Shown piece after piece: positions 62,635 through 64,000 of a stretch of 64,000 nt of DNA. Where the stretch lies: positions 2,161,001-2,225,000 of the forward strand of contig NZ_CP029188.1 in NCBI RefSeq assembly GCF_003097515.1, read 5' to 3'. The stretch is from Streptomyces tirandamycinicus (GTDB lineage: Bacteria > Actinomycetota > Actinomycetes > Streptomycetales > Streptomycetaceae). The stretch's first letter is position 1, and each line of letters starts with the position of its first letter. Under the pieces are notes generated by a model. The model was not told the DNA's origin. It saw only the letters and a program-made list of their open reading frames with translations, and searched no databases. The position numbers and the translations under genes are program-made.

Positions 62635-63001
62635 TGGAGATGGCGGGAATCGAACCCGCGTCCAACGGTGCGGAACCAGGGCTTCTCCGTGTGCAGTCCG
62701 CTGCGATTTTCTCAGCCCCGGAGATCACGCGAACAAGTCTCCGACGGGCTCAGTCACTGCTTGTTGTCCCTCTACACCCCGTGACCGGGTCTAGAGGTGG
62801 AGTTCCCTAGCTGATGCCAGGATCCGGGTCGGGAACGCCCCCGGGCTGACACTTCGCGAGTCGCTACTTAGGCAGCGAGGGCGAAGGAATCGCGCTTGGT
62901 GTTGGCGATTATTGGTTGCGACATATGGTTTACGAGATCATTGCCGCTTCCTCGACACGCTTCCCCTGCTTCGACATCCGCTGTCGAAACCGATCATCCC
63001 C
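62635..63001 (-). ncRNA. ssrA: Transfer-messenger RNA (tmRNA)
   Basis: The tRNA-like ends are clear: 5' GGGGATGATCGGTTTCGACA and 3' GCGGGTTCGATTCCCGCCATCT, whose acceptor halves GGGGATG and CATCTCC pair. Length is about 367 bases. The tag reading frame (62906 down to 62868) is GCC ... TAA and encodes ANTKRDSFALAA, ending in the FALAA type degron for Clp proteases. The 3' CCA is not encoded (the DNA reads A-CTC after the stem), so it must be added. It rescues stalled ribosomes together with SmpB, encoded just upstream on the same strand. Confidence 0.97.
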
Positions 63002-63019
63002 ATGTTGATTTTTCAATGC

Positions 63020-63040
63020 CTGCCCTCTCGGGGAGGGCAG
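63020..63040 (-). terminator. Hairpin between smpB and ssrA
   Basis: CTGCCCTC / GAGGGCAG, perfect 8-bp stem and 5-base loop, 19 bases upstream of the tmRNA 5' end. It could end smpB transcription or mark the tmRNA precursor. The 63045-63260 stretch holds GGACCGGTGCTGC and CCTGGTCGGG short repeats and no gene. Confidence 0.5.
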
Positions 63041-63288
63041 GAGCCATCGTACGTGACCAACGCGCGAACGTGCCAGCGTATTCCGCGCGTCCGGCCCGGA
63101 CCGGTGCTGCGGACCGGTGCTGCGGCCGTGCTGCGGACCGGCGGCGCGGCACGCCCGCGGCCGGTGGTGCGGTCGGTCCCGGCCCGGCAGAGGCGCGGCG
63201 CCCGCGCCCGGCCGGCGTCTCGGCGGCCTGGTCGGGCCTGGTCGGGCCTGGTCCGGCCGGGGTACGGGGCCCGGCGCACGTGTGCGGC

Positions 63289-63768
63289 TCAGGCCCGCTG
63301 GCGCCGCCGCGCCGCGGACATCGCCCGGTCGGCCTCGCGACGGTCCTGCTTCTCCCGCAGGGTCTGCCGCTTGTCGTACTCCTTCTTGCCCTTCGCCAGG
63401 GCGATCTCGACCTTGGCCCGGCCGTCCTTGAAGTACAGGGCGAGCGGCACGATGGTGTGGCCCGTCTCCTGGGACTTGGACTCCAGCTTGTCGATCTCCT
63501 CCCGGTGCAGCAGCAGCTTCCGCTTCCGCCGGGCGCTGTGGTTGGTCCAGGTGCCCTGGCTGTACTCCGGCACATGGACGTTGTGCAGCCACGCCTCGTG
63601 GTCGTGGATGTCGACGAACCCGTCAGCCAGCGAGGCCCGCCCCTGACGCAGCGACTTCACCTCGGTACCCATCAGCACGAGACCGCACTCGTAGGTGTCG
63701 AGGATGTGGTAGTCGTGCCGCGCCTTCTTGTTCTGCGCGATCAGCTTGCGCCCTTTTTCCTTAGCCAT
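63289..63768 (-). CDS. smpB: SsrA-binding protein
   Basis: A 159-residue Smp[105 protein letters not shown] and a basic C-terminal tail that enters the mRNA channel. It binds tmRNA and delivers it to stalled ribosomes. ATG 63768 lies 18 bases after the stop of the S41 protease gene, so they are probably co-transcribed. Confidence 0.97.
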   Translation of the reverse strand: MAKEKGRKLIAQNKKARHDYHILDTYECGLVLMGTEVKSLRQGRASLADGFVDIHDHEAWLHNVHVPEYSQGTWTNHSARRKRKLLLHREEIDKLESKSQETGHTIVPLALYFKDGRAKVEIALAKGKKEYDKRQTLREKQDRREADRAMSAARRRQRA

Positions 63769-63786
63769 AGTGCGGTCATTTTCGCA

Positions 63787-64000
63787 CTACGACCCGGCTC
63801 CGAGGCCACTCAATACCGTCCGGGCCCGCTCCTCGGCACGCTCGCTCACGGCCAGGTCCGGGACGATGCCCCGGCCGTCCACGTCGTGACCGGCCGGAGT
63901 GCGGTAGTGGCCCACGGTGAGCTCGGCGACGGAACCGTCGGGCAGCTGCTCGGGCATCTGCACCGATCCCTTCCCGAAGGTGCGGGCGCCGACGGTGACG
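63787..64000 (-). CDS. S41-family C-terminal processing peptidase, 3' end only
   Basis: The last 70 residues are present: TVGARTFGKGSVQMPEQLPDG, then ELTVGHYRTPAGHDVDGRGIVPDL, which are the C-terminal signatures of CtpA-like proteases (GxxTFGKGxVQ, Y.TPxGxxIxGxGIxPD). The catalytic Ser-Lys part is outside the window. In streptomycetes an S41 protease gene next to smpB usually follows ftsEX; that is from memory and not visible here. Confidence 0.88.
   Translation of the reverse strand, partial: VTVGARTFGKGSVQMPEQLPDGSVAELTVGHYRTPAGHDVDGRGIVPDLAVSERAEERARTVLSGLGAGS

Noticed and set aside
62574..62640. Possible att site (second copy of the ssrA 3' end) for an integrated element
   Set aside because: I looked for another copy of GGCGGGAATCGAACCCGCG in the window and saw none, and no integrase gene is present, so no element can be delimited.

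Overview
The window looks like chromosomal core DNA of a Streptomyces. Base composition is very GC rich with strong G/C at third codon positions, GTG and even TTG starts are common, several genes look leaderless, and it carries streptomycete hallmarks: an SsgA-like sporulation protein, a MatAB-type aggregation locus, a sigU/rsuA-like pair, an nnaR/narK pair, and smpB next to ssrA. The gene order matches what I remember of the S. coelicolor SCO2910-SCO2967 interval, so most of it is conserved backbone.

Layout. 0-3.5 kb: TetR regulator (cut by the left edge) divergent from an MMPL exporter and an LmeA-like lipid-binding protein, with two 17-bp operators between. 3.6-9.3 kb: amino-acid permease, DUF2017 gene, clpS, and the NAD-salvage pair pncB/pncA. 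9.6-15.2 kb: secreted M6 metalloprotease and two RDD membrane proteins. 15.5-24 kb: ssgG, a VOC protein, an FAD-linked oxidase, a TPR protein, hppD with its Lrp-type regulator, an S16 protease and an IclR regulator. 24-28 kb: DEAD-type helicase, a degenerate orphan Doc toxin, an MFS exporter.

28.1-35.0 kb is the accessory part. A minus-strand operon of tiny ORFs, a SAM methyltransferase, an HhH-GPD DNA glycosylase, a B12-binding radical-SAM enzyme, a thymidylate-kinase-like protein and a Nudix hydrolase faces a plus-strand XRE-TPR regulator and a GNAT acetyltransferase. The only in-frame TTA codons I found in the window are here (regulator, radical-SAM enzyme, small membrane peptide). The cassette is therefore predicted to depend on bldA, and it is my best candidate for an undescribed system.

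35.2-40.5 kb: a three-subunit xanthine-dehydrogenase-like operon with two oddities, a roughly 500-residue disordered extension on the 2Fe-2S subunit and no GxGE motif in the molybdenum subunit. 41.4-46.5 kb: DUF3039, YqgE, murA, HU and malic enzyme. 47-54.4 kb: HelD-like helicase, rsuA/sigU, a CGNR protein, nnaR (with a GlnR box) and narK. 54.5-58.6 kb: matAB plus an acyltransferase. 58.8-61.3 kb: LysR divergent from an MFS gene.

61.2-62.5 kb is a small toxin-antitoxin island (hicAB, then a Phd-like antitoxin with a stub of its PIN toxin) running into the 3' end of ssrA. 62.6-64 kb: ssrA, smpB and the 3' end of an S41 protease gene. Assignments are from reading the translations and motifs. 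No database search was run, and links to S. coelicolor genes are from memory.
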